Source: Sporocytophaga sp. (GTDB lineage Bacteria; Bacteroidota; Bacteroidia; Cytophagales; Cytophagaceae). From it: DNA of 64,000 nucleotides. A model generated the notes under the pieces. The model was not told where the DNA came from and did no database searches. It was given only the letters and a program-made list of their open reading frames with translations. The stretch covers positions 1 to 64,000 of the forward strand of contig NZ_JAGHZZ010000019.1 in assembly GCF_017745095.1 (NCBI RefSeq), read 5' to 3'. Position 1 is the stretch's first letter; the number at the start of each line of letters is the position of its first letter. This document shows, one piece after another, positions 35,613 through 44,698 of this stretch. Position numbers and translations under genes: made by a program.

Positions 35613-36605
35613 ATGAAAATGAAAAACATATATTTTTTATTTCTGATAATGATTATTGGAATGTGTGAAAAGACTTTCGCTCAATCCAGATGGGTTGGCA
35701 TAATGCCTATGGAGTTTAATCCTTCATTTGCGGGTAATGCCGGTGGGCATAGAATCGTTTCTTTGGGGGCTGGAAATACTGTAAGCACAGAATTTTCTTA
35801 TGCTAAAGGTAGAATACTTAATACAAGTGTTTCATATGATAATTTTATTTCCAGATTAGCCACTGGTGTTGGAGTTATAGCTTCCTGGTATGATGGAAAT
35901 ATTAAATCAACTTCATACGAAGGGAAATTATCAGCTTTAAAAACTGGTTTAATTGTTTCACCCAAGATAAGTATCAAAGGTAAATATACGATAGCGCCAT
36001 CTGTTGGATTGTATTATAGACACCTTGACTTATATACAAATAATTATGATTACAATACCTTAGCTTTAATGTCTGATTTTTTTAATCTTAAAGTAGGCTT
36101 GCTGTTTAATTCTGAAAAATTTTATTTAGGGTATGTCCATAATTTTTTGCCCTTAGAAGTTAGGAACCCAAAAAATACGAATATGGGCCCTTATTATGAA
36201 GATGATTATCGTGGTTTTAAAACATTTGGTATAATTCAAACAGGCTATAAATTTCAAAAAAACAAAGAGTCAAAGATAGCATCAACATTGCAGGCCGCAA
36301 TAAGGGTAGGTAAATACACAGAGTTGTCTGATTTGATGAATAAGGTGAATTATACTGTTAAATATAAGAAAGTCCTTTTAGGAGTATCAACGGCAAGTGG
36401 ATCAAGGCCTCCACCAGTGCTTTCAAAAGTATCTTATTTAAAGCAACGACTACATTTTGATTTTCTTGCAGGTATTGGGTTTCAGACAAAAAATATAAAG
36501 ATTTTTTATGGACAGAATATCTCGAATTTGAAATATTGGTATAACGGAGAATTATCATGTCGCATCATTATATCGAACAAAACTAAAATAATTAATCAGT
36601 TTTAA
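35613..36605 (+). CDS. PorP/SprF-family type IX secretion outer-membrane protein (copy 1)
   Basis: The 330-residue protein has a signal peptide ending near KTFAQS. It then has a short PorP/SprF-type N-terminal motif (MPMEFNPSFAGNAGGHR), and the rest is alternating beta strands of an outer-membrane barrel. PorP/SprF proteins support T9SS export or anchoring of particular cargo; SprF acts with the SprB gliding adhesin. No large adhesin gene is adjacent. The gene lies 183 nt after the anti-sigma gene. A second in-frame ATG two codons in is an equally possible start. Confidence 0.78.
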   Translation: MKMKNIYFLFLIMIIGMCEKTFAQSRWVGIMPMEFNPSFAGNAGGHRIVSLGAGNTVSTEFSYAKGRILNTSVSYDNFISRLATGVGVIASWYDGNIKSTSYEGKLSALKTGLIVSPKISIKGKYTIAPSVGLYYRHLDLYTNNYDYNTLALMSDFFNLKVGLLFNSEKFYLGYVHNFLPLEVRNPKNTNMGPYYEDDYRGFKTFGIIQTGYKFQKNKESKIASTLQAAIRVGKYTELSDLMNKVNYTVKYKKVLLGVSTASGSRPPPVLSKVSYLKQRLHFDFLAGIGFQTKNIKIFYGQNISNLKYWYNGELSCRIIISNKTKIINQF

Positions 36606-36691
36606 TATATCAGATAGTAATAATAGTTTGACAGGACCATTTACGTTTTGATGTTGAGCTTATAGTTATAATGGGTTAAATCCATCCTGGG

Positions 36692-36706
36692 TTGAGTAAA
36701 GTCTTT
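36692..36706 (+). promoter_or_regulatory. Shared upstream element of the PorP/SprF genes (copy 2)
   Basis: TTGAGTAAAGTCTTT lies 25 nt before the ATG at 36732. It differs by one base from the element before the first PorP/SprF gene. The flanking bases are otherwise dissimilar, which argues for some constraint on this 15-mer. Confidence 0.35.
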
Positions 36707-36731
36707 AGGCAATTAAAAAACGAATAAGTAG

Positions 36732-37691
36732 ATGAAAAACATTTATTTTTTATTATTGATAGTGATCATTGGAAAGTGTGAAGAGACTTATGCTCAATCG
36801 GGTTGGATAGGGTTAATGCCCATGGAGTTTAATCCTTCATTTGCCGGAAATTCAGGTGGACATAGGATTGCAGCATTAACAAGCTATGAGCATTCTGTAA
36901 AAAGAAGTAGGGAAACAAGTCCATTGAATTCAACACTTGCCAGTGCTTCATATGATAATTTTATATCTAATATTGGAAGTGGAGTAGGCTTTTATATGTC
37001 CTCCAGAAAATATTCTTCTGGGGATACCAGTTCTCCTTATCATATTTCTTATACTTCATTTAATGCATTAAAAGGTGCCCTTATTATCAGCCCTAAAATC
37101 AGTATTCGAGGTAAATACACTATCGCCCCTTCTTTAGGATTGAATTATAAACATTTAAGTTATGATTTTCAAGCTCCAGGGGGAAACGTCAATTATGATT
37201 CTTCGAAAATTAAGTTCGAAAATTTTAAGTCTGAGATTTTTTATCTAAGCATGGGTCTGTTATTTAATACTGAAAAATTTTACATTGGATATTCACATTT
37301 TTTCCAGGCCTTTAATGGTGCTCGCAACATGAATTCTTTTTATGAGGAAGATTATAGATCAGGCAAGCAATATGGTATAATTCAGGTGGGTTATAAATTT
37401 CAGAAAAATAAAGATTCTAAATCTTCATATACTCTACAAAAAGTTGTTTGGACGAATCGAAAGTTTGATTTAATTACTATAGTAATAGACGGTCTTACAT
37501 TTACATATAAATATAAAAAAATCCTTGCAGGGATTTCTACTGGAAGCTCATCTCATTTTGGGATTGGTTATCAATCAAATAAATTAAAAATATTTTATTC
37601 ACAGAATTTAGATTTAAGTAATTTTTACCATGGCGAATTATCTTGCCGTCTTTTAATTCCAAACAAGAAGAAAACTTTTTATCAGTTTTAG
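36732..37691 (+). CDS. PorP/SprF-family type IX secretion outer-membrane protein (copy 2)
   Basis: This 319-residue paralogue of the preceding gene has the same start (MKNIYFLLLIVIIGKCEETYAQS) split by a cleavable signal peptide. It shares the MPMEFNPSFAGNSGGHR motif and long stretches such as SYDNFIS, SPKISI and GYKFQKNKDSK. Middle loops differ, as expected for barrels that recognise different partners. Separate translation starts and the repeated upstream element suggest tandem duplication. The role is inferred from family: anchoring or exporting T9SS clients at the outer membrane. Confidence 0.78.
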   Translation: MKNIYFLLLIVIIGKCEETYAQSGWIGLMPMEFNPSFAGNSGGHRIAALTSYEHSVKRSRETSPLNSTLASASYDNFISNIGSGVGFYMSSRKYSSGDTSSPYHISYTSFNALKGALIISPKISIRGKYTIAPSLGLNYKHLSYDFQAPGGNVNYDSSKIKFENFKSEIFYLSMGLLFNTEKFYIGYSHFFQAFNGARNMNSFYEEDYRSGKQYGIIQVGYKFQKNKDSKSSYTLQKVVWTNRKFDLITIVIDGLTFTYKYKKILAGISTGSSSHFGIGYQSNKLKIFYSQNLDLSNFYHGELSCRLLIPNKKKTFYQF

Positions 37692-37741
37692 CATCACGTA
37701 TACAAAAAACTTAAATTGAGGTTAGTTATATTCTAACAATC

Positions 37742-38116
37742 ATGAATTTAAATCAGATAACAGTTCCATCATTAGACCTTGCGAAGTCAGTCGCATTTTA
37801 TGAAAAGATAGGTTTAAGATTAATCGTAAATGCATTGCCTGAATATGTCAGGTTTGAATGCCCTGATGGAAGTTCAACCTTCTCTCTGCATAGAGTAGAT
37901 GATCTGCCTTCCGGTGATGGTATATGGGTATATTTTGAATGTGAAAATCTTGATGATGTGGTGAATACCTTATGTGAAAAGGGAATTGAATTTACTGAGA
38001 TGCCCAATGATAAATCCTGGTTATGGAGGGAAGCAAGATTGAAAGATCCTGATAATAACCAATTGATATTTTTTTATGCGGGAGTAAATAGAGTTAATCC
38101 TCCATGGAGGGTGTAA
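37742..38116 (+). CDS. VOC-family (glyoxalase/bleomycin-resistance-like) protein
   Basis: This 124-residue protein has the paired beta-alpha-beta-beta-beta modules of the vicinal oxygen chelate fold. LNQITVPSLDLAKSVAFYEKIGLRL opens the first module, and LKDPDNNQLIFFY closes the second with the usual DPDGN-like turn. Metal-binding candidates are glutamates in FECPDGS and FECENLD. It could be a lyase, dioxygenase or drug-binding protein; the family does not allow more. It is unlinked to its neighbours by function. Confidence 0.8.
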   Translation: MNLNQITVPSLDLAKSVAFYEKIGLRLIVNALPEYVRFECPDGSSTFSLHRVDDLPSGDGIWVYFECENLDDVVNTLCEKGIEFTEMPNDKSWLWREARLKDPDNNQLIFFYAGVNRVNPPWRV

Positions 38117-38273
38117 GGGTTATGCTTGCAAGATGTCTTTATTCTGGATGATTTTTGTTCTCTCTTTGATATATATTTTGATTTTAAGTCTTTAAATTCT
38201 TTCTATTATTGATCTATTCTTTCGCTGATTTGAATAATTAAATCTGAATGGGTAGATTGTTAAAATTTTTATT

Positions 38274-38834
38274 ATGAAAGAACTCTTAAAATCATTTAAC
38301 CTCCTTTCTGAAGAGGAGATAGCTGAAATATATTCTGTCACAGAGGTGTGCAATCTTGAGCGAGGTGAGTTTTTTATCAGGGAAGGTAGCATTTGCAATG
38401 TCGTGGCATATATTGAATCTGGTATTATAAGATCTTTCTATACTACTGAAGATGGAGAAGAAATGACGTACTGTATTTCTTTCCAAAATTCATTTATGAC
38501 CGCCTATTCTTCTTTTATTACAGGCCAGCCTACTTTGGAAAATGTTCAGGCTATAACTCCTGTAAAGCTTCTTATACTAAAAAAAAAGGATTTGGAGCAA
38601 ATTTCTGAAAAAAGTATAAACTGCCTCAAATTTGGAAAGTTTATGGCTGAAAAGGAATACCTGGAATTGGAAAGAAGGGTCTTTTCTTATCAGCGTGAGA
38701 GTGCAAAGGAACGCTACAACAGTCTTTTACTGAATCATCCTAAATACATAGAGCAGATTCCTCTCAAATACCTCGCGTCTTATCTAGGAATAACTCCAAG
38801 ACATTTAAGTCGCTTAAGAACTGAAATGATTTAA
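38274..38834 (+). CDS. Crp/Fnr-type cyclic-nucleotide-binding-domain regulator
   Basis: The 186-residue protein has an N-terminal cNMP-binding beta-roll (about 20-130) without the cAMP arginine-glutamate pair of true CRP. The C-terminus carries an HTH of the HTH_Crp type (PLKYLASYLGITPRHLSRLR). Short regulators like this are common in Bacteroidota, where they control nearby stress or redox genes. The oxidoreductase gene starts 67 nt downstream in the same direction and is the obvious candidate target. The signal is unknown. Confidence 0.82.
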   Translation: MKELLKSFNLLSEEEIAEIYSVTEVCNLERGEFFIREGSICNVVAYIESGIIRSFYTTEDGEEMTYCISFQNSFMTAYSSFITGQPTLENVQAITPVKLLILKKKDLEQISEKSINCLKFGKFMAEKEYLELERRVFSYQRESAKERYNSLLLNHPKYIEQIPLKYLASYLGITPRHLSRLRTEMI

Positions 38835-38900
38835 TAGACATTTGTCTTTTCAGACTTCTATTCCTTATCCTACTTTTACCGGAAACTCATTTCGGTATAT

Positions 38901-39479
38901 ATGAAAAATGTTGTAATTATTAATGGTCATCCTTTCAAGGAAAGTTTTAATGCTTCTCTTGCTTATGCTTATAAGACCGGCGTACAAGAAGCAGGGGCTA
39001 ATGTATCTGAGATTTTTATTGGCGATCTTACTTTTAATCCAAACCTGCAATTCGGATATAGTAAAAGAATGGAACTGGAGCCTGATCTTCAGGATGCCTG
39101 GAAAACTATTAAAGAGGCAGATCATCTTGTTTGGATACACCCTGTCTGGTGGGGAGGTATGCCATCTCTTATGAAAGGATTTATAGACAGATTGTTTCTT
39201 CCCGGAATGGCCTTCAGTCCTAAGGAAAATTCTATATGGTGGAATAAATTACTTATTGGTAAAACTGCAAGAATCATTACTACAATGGATCAGCCTGGAT
39301 GGTATTACAGACTTGTTTACGGAAGACCTAGTATCAATCAACTTAAAAGATGTACTTTAGAGTTTTGTGGAATAAGGCCTGTCGAAGTTACTACCATAGG
39401 AATAATAAAAACTTCCGATAATGCAAAAAGGGAAAGATGGCTCAAGAAGGCTTATGACCTAGGGTTAGCCTTAAGTTAG
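38901..39479 (+). CDS. NAD(P)H:quinone oxidoreductase, flavodoxin-like fold (MdaB/Kef-accessory family)
   Basis: This 192-residue FMN or FAD protein has the flavodoxin_2 layout. VVIINGHPFKESFNASLA binds phosphate at the N-terminus. WIHPVWWGGMPSLMKGFIDR (about residues 78-97) and FCGI with a late helix complete the fold. Relatives reduce quinones by two electrons and protect against quinone or electrophile stress. It lies directly behind a Crp-type regulator, so it may be inducible. The exact acceptor is not readable from the sequence. Confidence 0.82.
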   Translation: MKNVVIINGHPFKESFNASLAYAYKTGVQEAGANVSEIFIGDLTFNPNLQFGYSKRMELEPDLQDAWKTIKEADHLVWIHPVWWGGMPSLMKGFIDRLFLPGMAFSPKENSIWWNKLLIGKTARIITTMDQPGWYYRLVYGRPSINQLKRCTLEFCGIRPVEVTTIGIIKTSDNAKRERWLKKAYDLGLALS

Positions 39480-39577
39480 TTGTTCTTGGTCGGCTGATCT
39501 TTTTGTTTGGTCAAAAATGAATAGTTCGTAAAAACTTTTTGAGACTTGAAGGCGTTTATTTTATCTTCATTACTTCT

Positions 39578-39973
39578 ATGGTTTCAAACAGACTTTTTGA
39601 CGCTCCTTACTGTGAAATAAAGGAGCGAAATGACGGTATTATTTATGCCAAATGGAAAGGCTTTCTAAAACCTGGGCAGGTTAAAACAGGATGTCGATTT
39701 ATGACTGATTATGTCAGGAATAATAAAATTACTGTTCATCTGAGCGATCATAGAGATCTCAGAGTGCTTTCAAAAGATGTTCAGGATTATTTGATAACTG
39801 AATGGTTTCCAGAAATCGAAAATCAGGGTATGAAGAAAATTGCTGCATTGGAGGCTCCAGATCCCTTTGCAAAAGTAACTGTAGATAAAGTAAATAAAGA
39901 AGCGCAGGTTGGCAATCTTATTATTCGTTCATTTGAAACGGAAGAGGATTGTATCAACTGGCTGCTTGAATAA
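39578..39973 (+). CDS. SpoIIAA/STAS-like small protein
   Basis: The protein has about 131 residues from the ATG at 39578 (an upstream in-frame TTG at 39539 adds hydrophobic residues I do not trust). It resembles the SpoIIAA-like/STAS fold widely found as stand-alone proteins in Bacteroidota. YAKWKGFLKPGQVKTG starts the domain, and HLSDHRDLRVLSKDVQDYL follows with the usual DxR-like turn. The C-terminal EEDCINWLL helix is also typical. The role is unknown; proposed functions include lipid or membrane binding and partner-switch signalling. Confidence 0.6.
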   Translation: MVSNRLFDAPYCEIKERNDGIIYAKWKGFLKPGQVKTGCRFMTDYVRNNKITVHLSDHRDLRVLSKDVQDYLITEWFPEIENQGMKKIAALEAPDPFAKVTVDKVNKEAQVGNLIIRSFETEEDCINWLLE

Positions 39974-40002
39974 AAGCTAATAAAAACTATATTTAAGTTA
40001 AG

Positions 40003-40041
40003 GGAGAATATAAGTTCAATTCAGAAATTATATTCTCCTTT
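40003..40041. terminator. Bidirectional terminator hairpin between convergent genes
   Basis: GGAGAATATAA (40003-40013) pairs perfectly with TTATATTCTCC (40028-40038) around a 14-nt loop, followed by TTT on the + side and AA on the opposite side. It sits between the SpoIIAA-like gene and the convergent baeRF gene and probably ends both. Confidence 0.6.
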
Positions 40042-40055
40042 CATTTTAATAAAGT

Positions 40056-41132
40056 CTAATACCTGGTAACAAGCGCTAATCCCTGAAATTTTCCTAAATC
40101 ATCTTCTTCTACAAAAACGGTTTCACCTCCCTTGCTGAGATTTTTCTCAATCATTTCATCTATCAGGTCATCAATAACGTCGGGCTCATGGAGGGCACTA
40201 TGATCTTTTAATTTGATGCCATCATTTTCAACTATGCCTGGCTGAAAAAGGCCTTTTTGCACGTATAATGTTTTTCCTCTTCCTTGTTCGATGGCATTCC
40301 ATATTTCATTGATGTCGCTGAAGAATTTACCGGTTCCTACAGCGGATTTAAGTTCATTTATTCTCTCCCTTGAAGTATTTTTATGAAACTCATTTACAGT
40401 AGGCCAAGCTTTTGCTATAATCTGATTTGGCTTTACTTCATTCCTGTCAATCGAAACTGATCCTATGATCGCAGATTTATTGTCTGCAACATTCATATAA
40501 TGTACATAGTTTCGTTCTTCAGTTGCCAGAATAAGAGGTTTGGGATTATTTATAAGAACCTTCTGAACCTCCTTATCAACTTTGTTGAAAAACTCCTCTG
40601 TAAGATTTTCTTGTCCTTTGGACATAGACGCAGCATGCTTACTCTCGGGAAACGGTGAGTCATTTATTATCGGAAACGGTGAAACGTTTTCAGTAATTTC
40701 CTGATCATTGAAAGCTTCTATTAGCCGTGCTTCCTGGTGACTCAATACCAGTATATAATAAGAAACTTGTTCATGAAGAGCCCTTATAAGGTCTCTTGTA
40801 GCAAAAGTATTATCTATAATTACTCTGTCTTCAACATGGATTGGTAAACGAGTATATTCCAGAATATCAGCATTTGCGAAAATTACCAGACTTTCTTTAT
40901 TATGGTAGCTATGATTTAAGGTTACCGAAAGTTGATTTAATTTATCTATGATATTTTTGGTTAGCTTTTTATCATTATATGCAGAGAGTCTTTCTTCTGC
41001 TTCATTTATAAGGTTTTTAAGCTGAATGGGATCTTTTTTATTATCAGGGTGTGTTCGATGCGTATTTAAAATGATCGTAACACAGACGTCAGATCTGATA
41101 TCCTTTAACTTTTCAAATAGTTCATTTATCAT
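40056..41132 (-). CDS. baeRF-family protein (bacterial archaeo-eukaryotic release factor-like, probably family 3)
   Basis: The 358-residue protein matches the baeRF group, relatives of eukaryotic release factor 1 and Pelota domains proposed to act on ribosomes or tRNA. Visible landmarks are the N-terminal SDVCVTIILNTHRTHPDNKKD, the middle RALHEQVSYYILVLSHQEARLIEAF (strand-helix unit) and the closing GKFQGLALVTRY. The eRF1 GGQ loop is not obvious. It is a single gene bounded by hairpins. The family is predicted to act in translation quality control, but no member's substrate is settled, to my knowledge. Confidence 0.7.
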   Translation of the reverse strand: MINELFEKLKDIRSDVCVTIILNTHRTHPDNKKDPIQLKNLINEAEERLSAYNDKKLTKNIIDKLNQLSVTLNHSYHNKESLVIFANADILEYTRLPIHVEDRVIIDNTFATRDLIRALHEQVSYYILVLSHQEARLIEAFNDQEITENVSPFPIINDSPFPESKHAASMSKGQENLTEEFFNKVDKEVQKVLINNPKPLILATEERNYVHYMNVADNKSAIIGSVSIDRNEVKPNQIIAKAWPTVNEFHKNTSRERINELKSAVGTGKFFSDINEIWNAIEQGRGKTLYVQKGLFQPGIVENDGIKLKDHSALHEPDVIDDLIDEMIEKNLSKGGETVFVEEDDLGKFQGLALVTRY

Positions 41133-41178
41133 ATCTCTTTCCTTTTGGTTCCTTCTTCATAAAAGGTAACAATGAATC

Positions 41179-41273
41179 CGAAGCTAAAAGTTTACAGATA
41201 GGCTAAAAGCTAAAAGCAGAAAGCTTAAAGTTTTATGTTCCGCTTTCGGCTTTAAGCTTTTCGCTTTGTGCTT
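41179..41273. repeat. AGCTTAAAG-type intergenic repeat with hairpin (copy 2)
   Basis: The region contains several AGCTAAAAGC-like words and a hairpin: AAAGCTTAAAG (41220-41230) pairs with CTTTAAGCTTT (41250-41260) around 19 nt. It lies just past the end of the OmpA/PD40 gene and could terminate it. The words match those at 27292-27325, suggesting a dispersed element. Confidence 0.4.
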
Positions 41274-41274
41274 A

Positions 41275-43359
41275 TTAAAACTTAACAATTTTAAACTCAA
41301 CCCTTCTGTTTAGTTTTCTTGTTTCTTCTTTATTATTGTCAGCTATAGGCTTAGCTCCTCCATAGCCTTTTCCTGATATCCTGTCTCCTGAAATTCCTTT
41401 GGAAATAAGATAATTTTTAACAGTTTCAACTCTTTGCTCTGAAAGCGTTACATTTTTATCCGGATCCCCCATATTGTCTGTGTGTCCTGATAGTTCAATC
41501 TCTATTGTAGGATTTTCAAGAAGCAGATTTGCAAGTTTGTTTAATTCTGGGTAAGATATAGGCAGTAATTTTGGTTCACTTCTTACGAAGAAAACGTTTT
41601 TCAATGGAATGTCTTCACCTACTTCCAGCGGAGTAAGATAGATATTACGCTCTATTTCCATATATTCACTAATGTTAGGAACGCTGATAGTATCACGCAC
41701 TGAATAAAAACCGGGGTGCTCGGCAAAAAAAGAATAAACCTGGTTATATGGCAATGCTATTTTATAATCTCCATTATGTGGATCTGAGCTTGCTATACCA
41801 GCTTCCTTATCGTCATCCAGGTCTCTGTAAGTAATGCCTGTTTCAATAGGTTCCTTGGTCTTGCTGTTAAGTACTTTTCCATAGATAAGTACCAGAGGGT
41901 TAGGTTTTATAGGGCCTGGTAGCTTTATTCTGAAGATGTCACTTTTACCTGTTGCTTTTTCCTCAGATATAAAATACGCATATTCTCCGGATGCAGGGAT
42001 GCTGTAGTAAGCGTCCATTCCTTTCGAGTTTACAGGCAAACCTATATTTTGAGGGACAGACCAGTTTGTCCAGGAATTATCTAGTCTTCTCGTCACGAAT
42101 ATATCATTCTTTCCATATCCCGGATGTCCTGTGCTGCTAAAGTATAATGTAACTCCATCCGCTGCCAGAAAGGGCGATAATTCCGTTCCCGGTGTATTAA
42201 CAATAGAACCAATGTTTTTAGGTACTGACCATGTATTATCATCTTCCAGAAATGAAACATAAATATCTCTTGATCCATAAGTTTCATCTCTTTGCAGAGC
42301 CATTAACAATACTTTCTTGTCACTACTTAAAAAATATTCATTGAAAGTACTTTTATTATAATAATTTCTGACGTTAATTCTAGTAGGCATGCTCCATCCA
42401 TTCTTGGTCTTATTAGACATGGATAATCCCATTCCCTGAGCCGCACCTTTGGAGTCGTAAGTATTCATCAACAAAACAGTATTGCCGTCAGGACTTACAG
42501 AAGATACTGCATTTGGACCGTCGTTATTAATAGGAACTCCGACATTTATAGCTTTACCCCACTTACCATTTTGAAAACTTGAATAATATACATCCTGATA
42601 ATCACCCGCACCGCCTTTGTTTTCAGGAGAATAATTTCTCGTGAAATATAATCCGTTTCCATCAGGAGTCACAACTGGCGTTAACTCTCCATATACAGTG
42701 TTTACACCAGCTCCAAGATTTTCAGCCGGCGAACTGTAACTCAGGTTAGGAGCAGTATTGATTTTAAGTTTAGTCCCTTTGATGAAAAAATCATCCACAT
42801 CAAATGAGGAAGCTCCCCATGCTGCAAAGCCCACTGCTTTACCAGTAAGAGCATAATTGATCTCCGACAACACATGATCATTTGCAAGAAAGCGGACAGT
42901 TGAGCCACTCTTTTCTATTTTTAAAATATTATTATCAACCTTTATTTTTAATGATGTAGTAAAGTCCTTGATAAGTGTTGGCTTTCCTTTTTTAACTTCA
43001 AGTACCCGGTATTGCAGGTTTTTGACATTGAAATATAAAGCGTTCTCCTGATCTGTTCCAATCATGAGGCCATATTCGCTTCCTGGTTTACGTATTCCAA
43101 ATTTGGCTTCTGCTGAAAAGTTTGCAGAGGTATTGAGTAGATTAAAGTAATTATTAATGCTACCACCAGCAATGTCGTTGTGTTGCCATACCAGTTTGCC
43201 ACCTCTGATGTCTGATTGATCTGTTGGGCCATTAGGAAGCCGCCATCCTGTATCGTTATTATCAAAATGATCCTCTTCTACTATCCCTGCTGTCTGTGCA
43301 AAGGAAGTTTTAGTTAAAATGAAAAATAGCAAAATAAGGATGTTGGTTGGTCTTGTCAT
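41275..43359 (-). CDS. OmpA-family protein with PD40 beta-propeller repeats
   Basis: The protein has about 694 residues from the ATG at 43359 (signal peptide ending TSFAQ). Order: a concanavalin-like beta-sandwich (about 20-190), a WD40-like PD40 propeller (about 205-470, with blades such as LSPFLAADGVTLYFSS), a carboxypeptidase-regulatory-like sandwich (about 485-570), and a C-terminal OmpA peptidoglycan-binding domain with ELSGHTDNMGD. This is the typical Bacteroidota outer-membrane or periplasmic PD40/OmpA architecture, sometimes tied to T9SS. A longer in-frame start at 43434 is unlikely because it hides the signal peptide. Confidence 0.85.
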   Translation of the reverse strand: MTRPTNILILLFFILTKTSFAQTAGIVEEDHFDNNDTGWRLPNGPTDQSDIRGGKLVWQHNDIAGGSINNYFNLLNTSANFSAEAKFGIRKPGSEYGLMIGTDQENALYFNVKNLQYRVLEVKKGKPTLIKDFTTSLKIKVDNNILKIEKSGSTVRFLANDHVLSEINYALTGKAVGFAAWGASSFDVDDFFIKGTKLKINTAPNLSYSSPAENLGAGVNTVYGELTPVVTPDGNGLYFTRNYSPENKGGAGDYQDVYYSSFQNGKWGKAINVGVPINNDGPNAVSSVSPDGNTVLLMNTYDSKGAAQGMGLSMSNKTKNGWSMPTRINVRNYYNKSTFNEYFLSSDKKVLLMALQRDETYGSRDIYVSFLEDDNTWSVPKNIGSIVNTPGTELSPFLAADGVTLYFSSTGHPGYGKNDIFVTRRLDNSWTNWSVPQNIGLPVNSKGMDAYYSIPASGEYAYFISEEKATGKSDIFRIKLPGPIKPNPLVLIYGKVLNSKTKEPIETGITYRDLDDDKEAGIASSDPHNGDYKIALPYNQVYSFFAEHPGFYSVRDTISVPNISEYMEIERNIYLTPLEVGEDIPLKNVFFVRSEPKLLPISYPELNKLANLLLENPTIEIELSGHTDNMGDPDKNVTLSEQRVETVKNYLISKGISGDRISGKGYGGAKPIADNNKEETRKLNRRVEFKIVKF

Positions 43360-43462
43360 TATGTGCGTATTTTTAGGGAGTAACGATTGGATTGAAGATA
43401 ATATTTTTGATGAATATATAAAATCTACTTCCATATATATTCTATTCTCAGAATAGATGATA

Positions 43463-44698
43463 TTATAAGTCAGTCGTTTGCCTTGTTTTCATTTCTTTTA
43501 TCATTTTATAAGACATGTATCCAAGGCCCGTCATTATAAGAAATATTGTAACCCATACCCAAAGCATTGAGGAGAAAAATGTTTTCTCAGGCGTTTCAAT
43601 TTGTTGGGGAATATCATGGATGGCTCCGACATTTATAATGCTTAGATTTTTCGGAATGCTGTCTTTAAAGTACCCTAAATCATACTGAGGATAAGATAAT
43701 TTTTTATCTCCGAATTGAAGCGTATACGCTTTCCCTTTCTCAAGCATAGCTGTCATGTAATATACAAGTTGATAGCTTTCTATGTTTTTTATTTTTAATG
43801 GCTGATTATCTTGGTTTTCAATGATCAGTTGGAAATCCTTAACTTTCAAATGATCGAATTCAATGATATTGTCGCTGTTCGAACGAAGTGTAGTCTCAGT
43901 GATAGTGTTATAATGTTTCTTGCCTTTTTGGTAATAGGTGGTGCATATTGCAGTATTCCTGAAGTAATAATGGGGCTCTAGAGCAGTTATTTTTATTTTA
44001 TCTATCAGTTGAGCTGAAGGAAAAGAGATAGAGATGTAACTTTTCTTATCGGAGCTGTCTTTCCTATGTACATGGGCCCTGGGAAGTTCGATAAACTTCC
44101 CTTTTTGGGTATAAGAGTCATAATATCCTGCCTTTAAAATGTTGAGAGGAGCGCTCCCTGAATCGCCTATTTCGAGCATATAGTACTCATAATCCAACAA
44201 AGGGAAGTTCAGAATTTTAACTTCTGAAGTATTATTAGCAGAAGGGTAGGACTCTAGATGATAATCGTCTTTAATAATATACCAAAGTTTATTGTCACTA
44301 CTACCGCTAAGTTTTGCTTTCTTTCTTACATCTGAATTTTTAATGATCAGGCTTATGTTATCTATTTTATTTTTAGCAGTATTCTGAAGTATCAGTTTGG
44401 AACAACATTTTGATTGAGATTTATATTCTTTAATGTTGTATTCTTTAAATATCTGATGTACCTGTAAAGGGACTTCTCTGCTTAATATATATGGGATTTC
44501 CTTTTGGGTATTATCATAAATTCTTATATCTGACAGATCATCGTTCAGATGAGTCACGATTTCGGGAGTCAACAGAATTTTATAGAACCTGCTTTCATTT
44601 ACTTTACTTAATGAGGCTTTCTTCTTAAATGCTTGTCCATATGAGTGTCCGAGAATAAGGAAGAATAATGTATATAACAATAAATTTTTCATAATCAT
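43463..44698 (-). CDS. DUF3999 family protein
   Basis: This 411-residue exported protein has a signal peptide (about 1-22). A long beta-rich periplasmic region includes the family-like ILLTPEIVTHLNDDLSDIRIYD and SNSDNIIEFDHLKVKDFQL stretches. A single C-terminal membrane helix (about residues 377-397) follows. DUF3999 genes regularly sit beside DUF2339 genes, as here: the start codon overlaps the DUF2339 stop by one base. The pair probably works together in the envelope, but no biochemical function is established. A second start two codons later is equally possible. Confidence 0.8.
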   Translation of the reverse strand: MIMKNLLLYTLFFLILGHSYGQAFKKKASLSKVNESRFYKILLTPEIVTHLNDDLSDIRIYDNTQKEIPYILSREVPLQVHQIFKEYNIKEYKSQSKCCSKLILQNTAKNKIDNISLIIKNSDVRKKAKLSGSSDNKLWYIIKDDYHLESYPSANNTSEVKILNFPLLDYEYYMLEIGDSGSAPLNILKAGYYDSYTQKGKFIELPRAHVHRKDSSDKKSYISISFPSAQLIDKIKITALEPHYYFRNTAICTTYYQKGKKHYNTITETTLRSNSDNIIEFDHLKVKDFQLIIENQDNQPLKIKNIESYQLVYYMTAMLEKGKAYTLQFGDKKLSYPQYDLGYFKDSIPKNLSIINVGAIHDIPQQIETPEKTFFSSMLWVWVTIFLIMTGLGYMSYKMIKEMKTRQTTDL

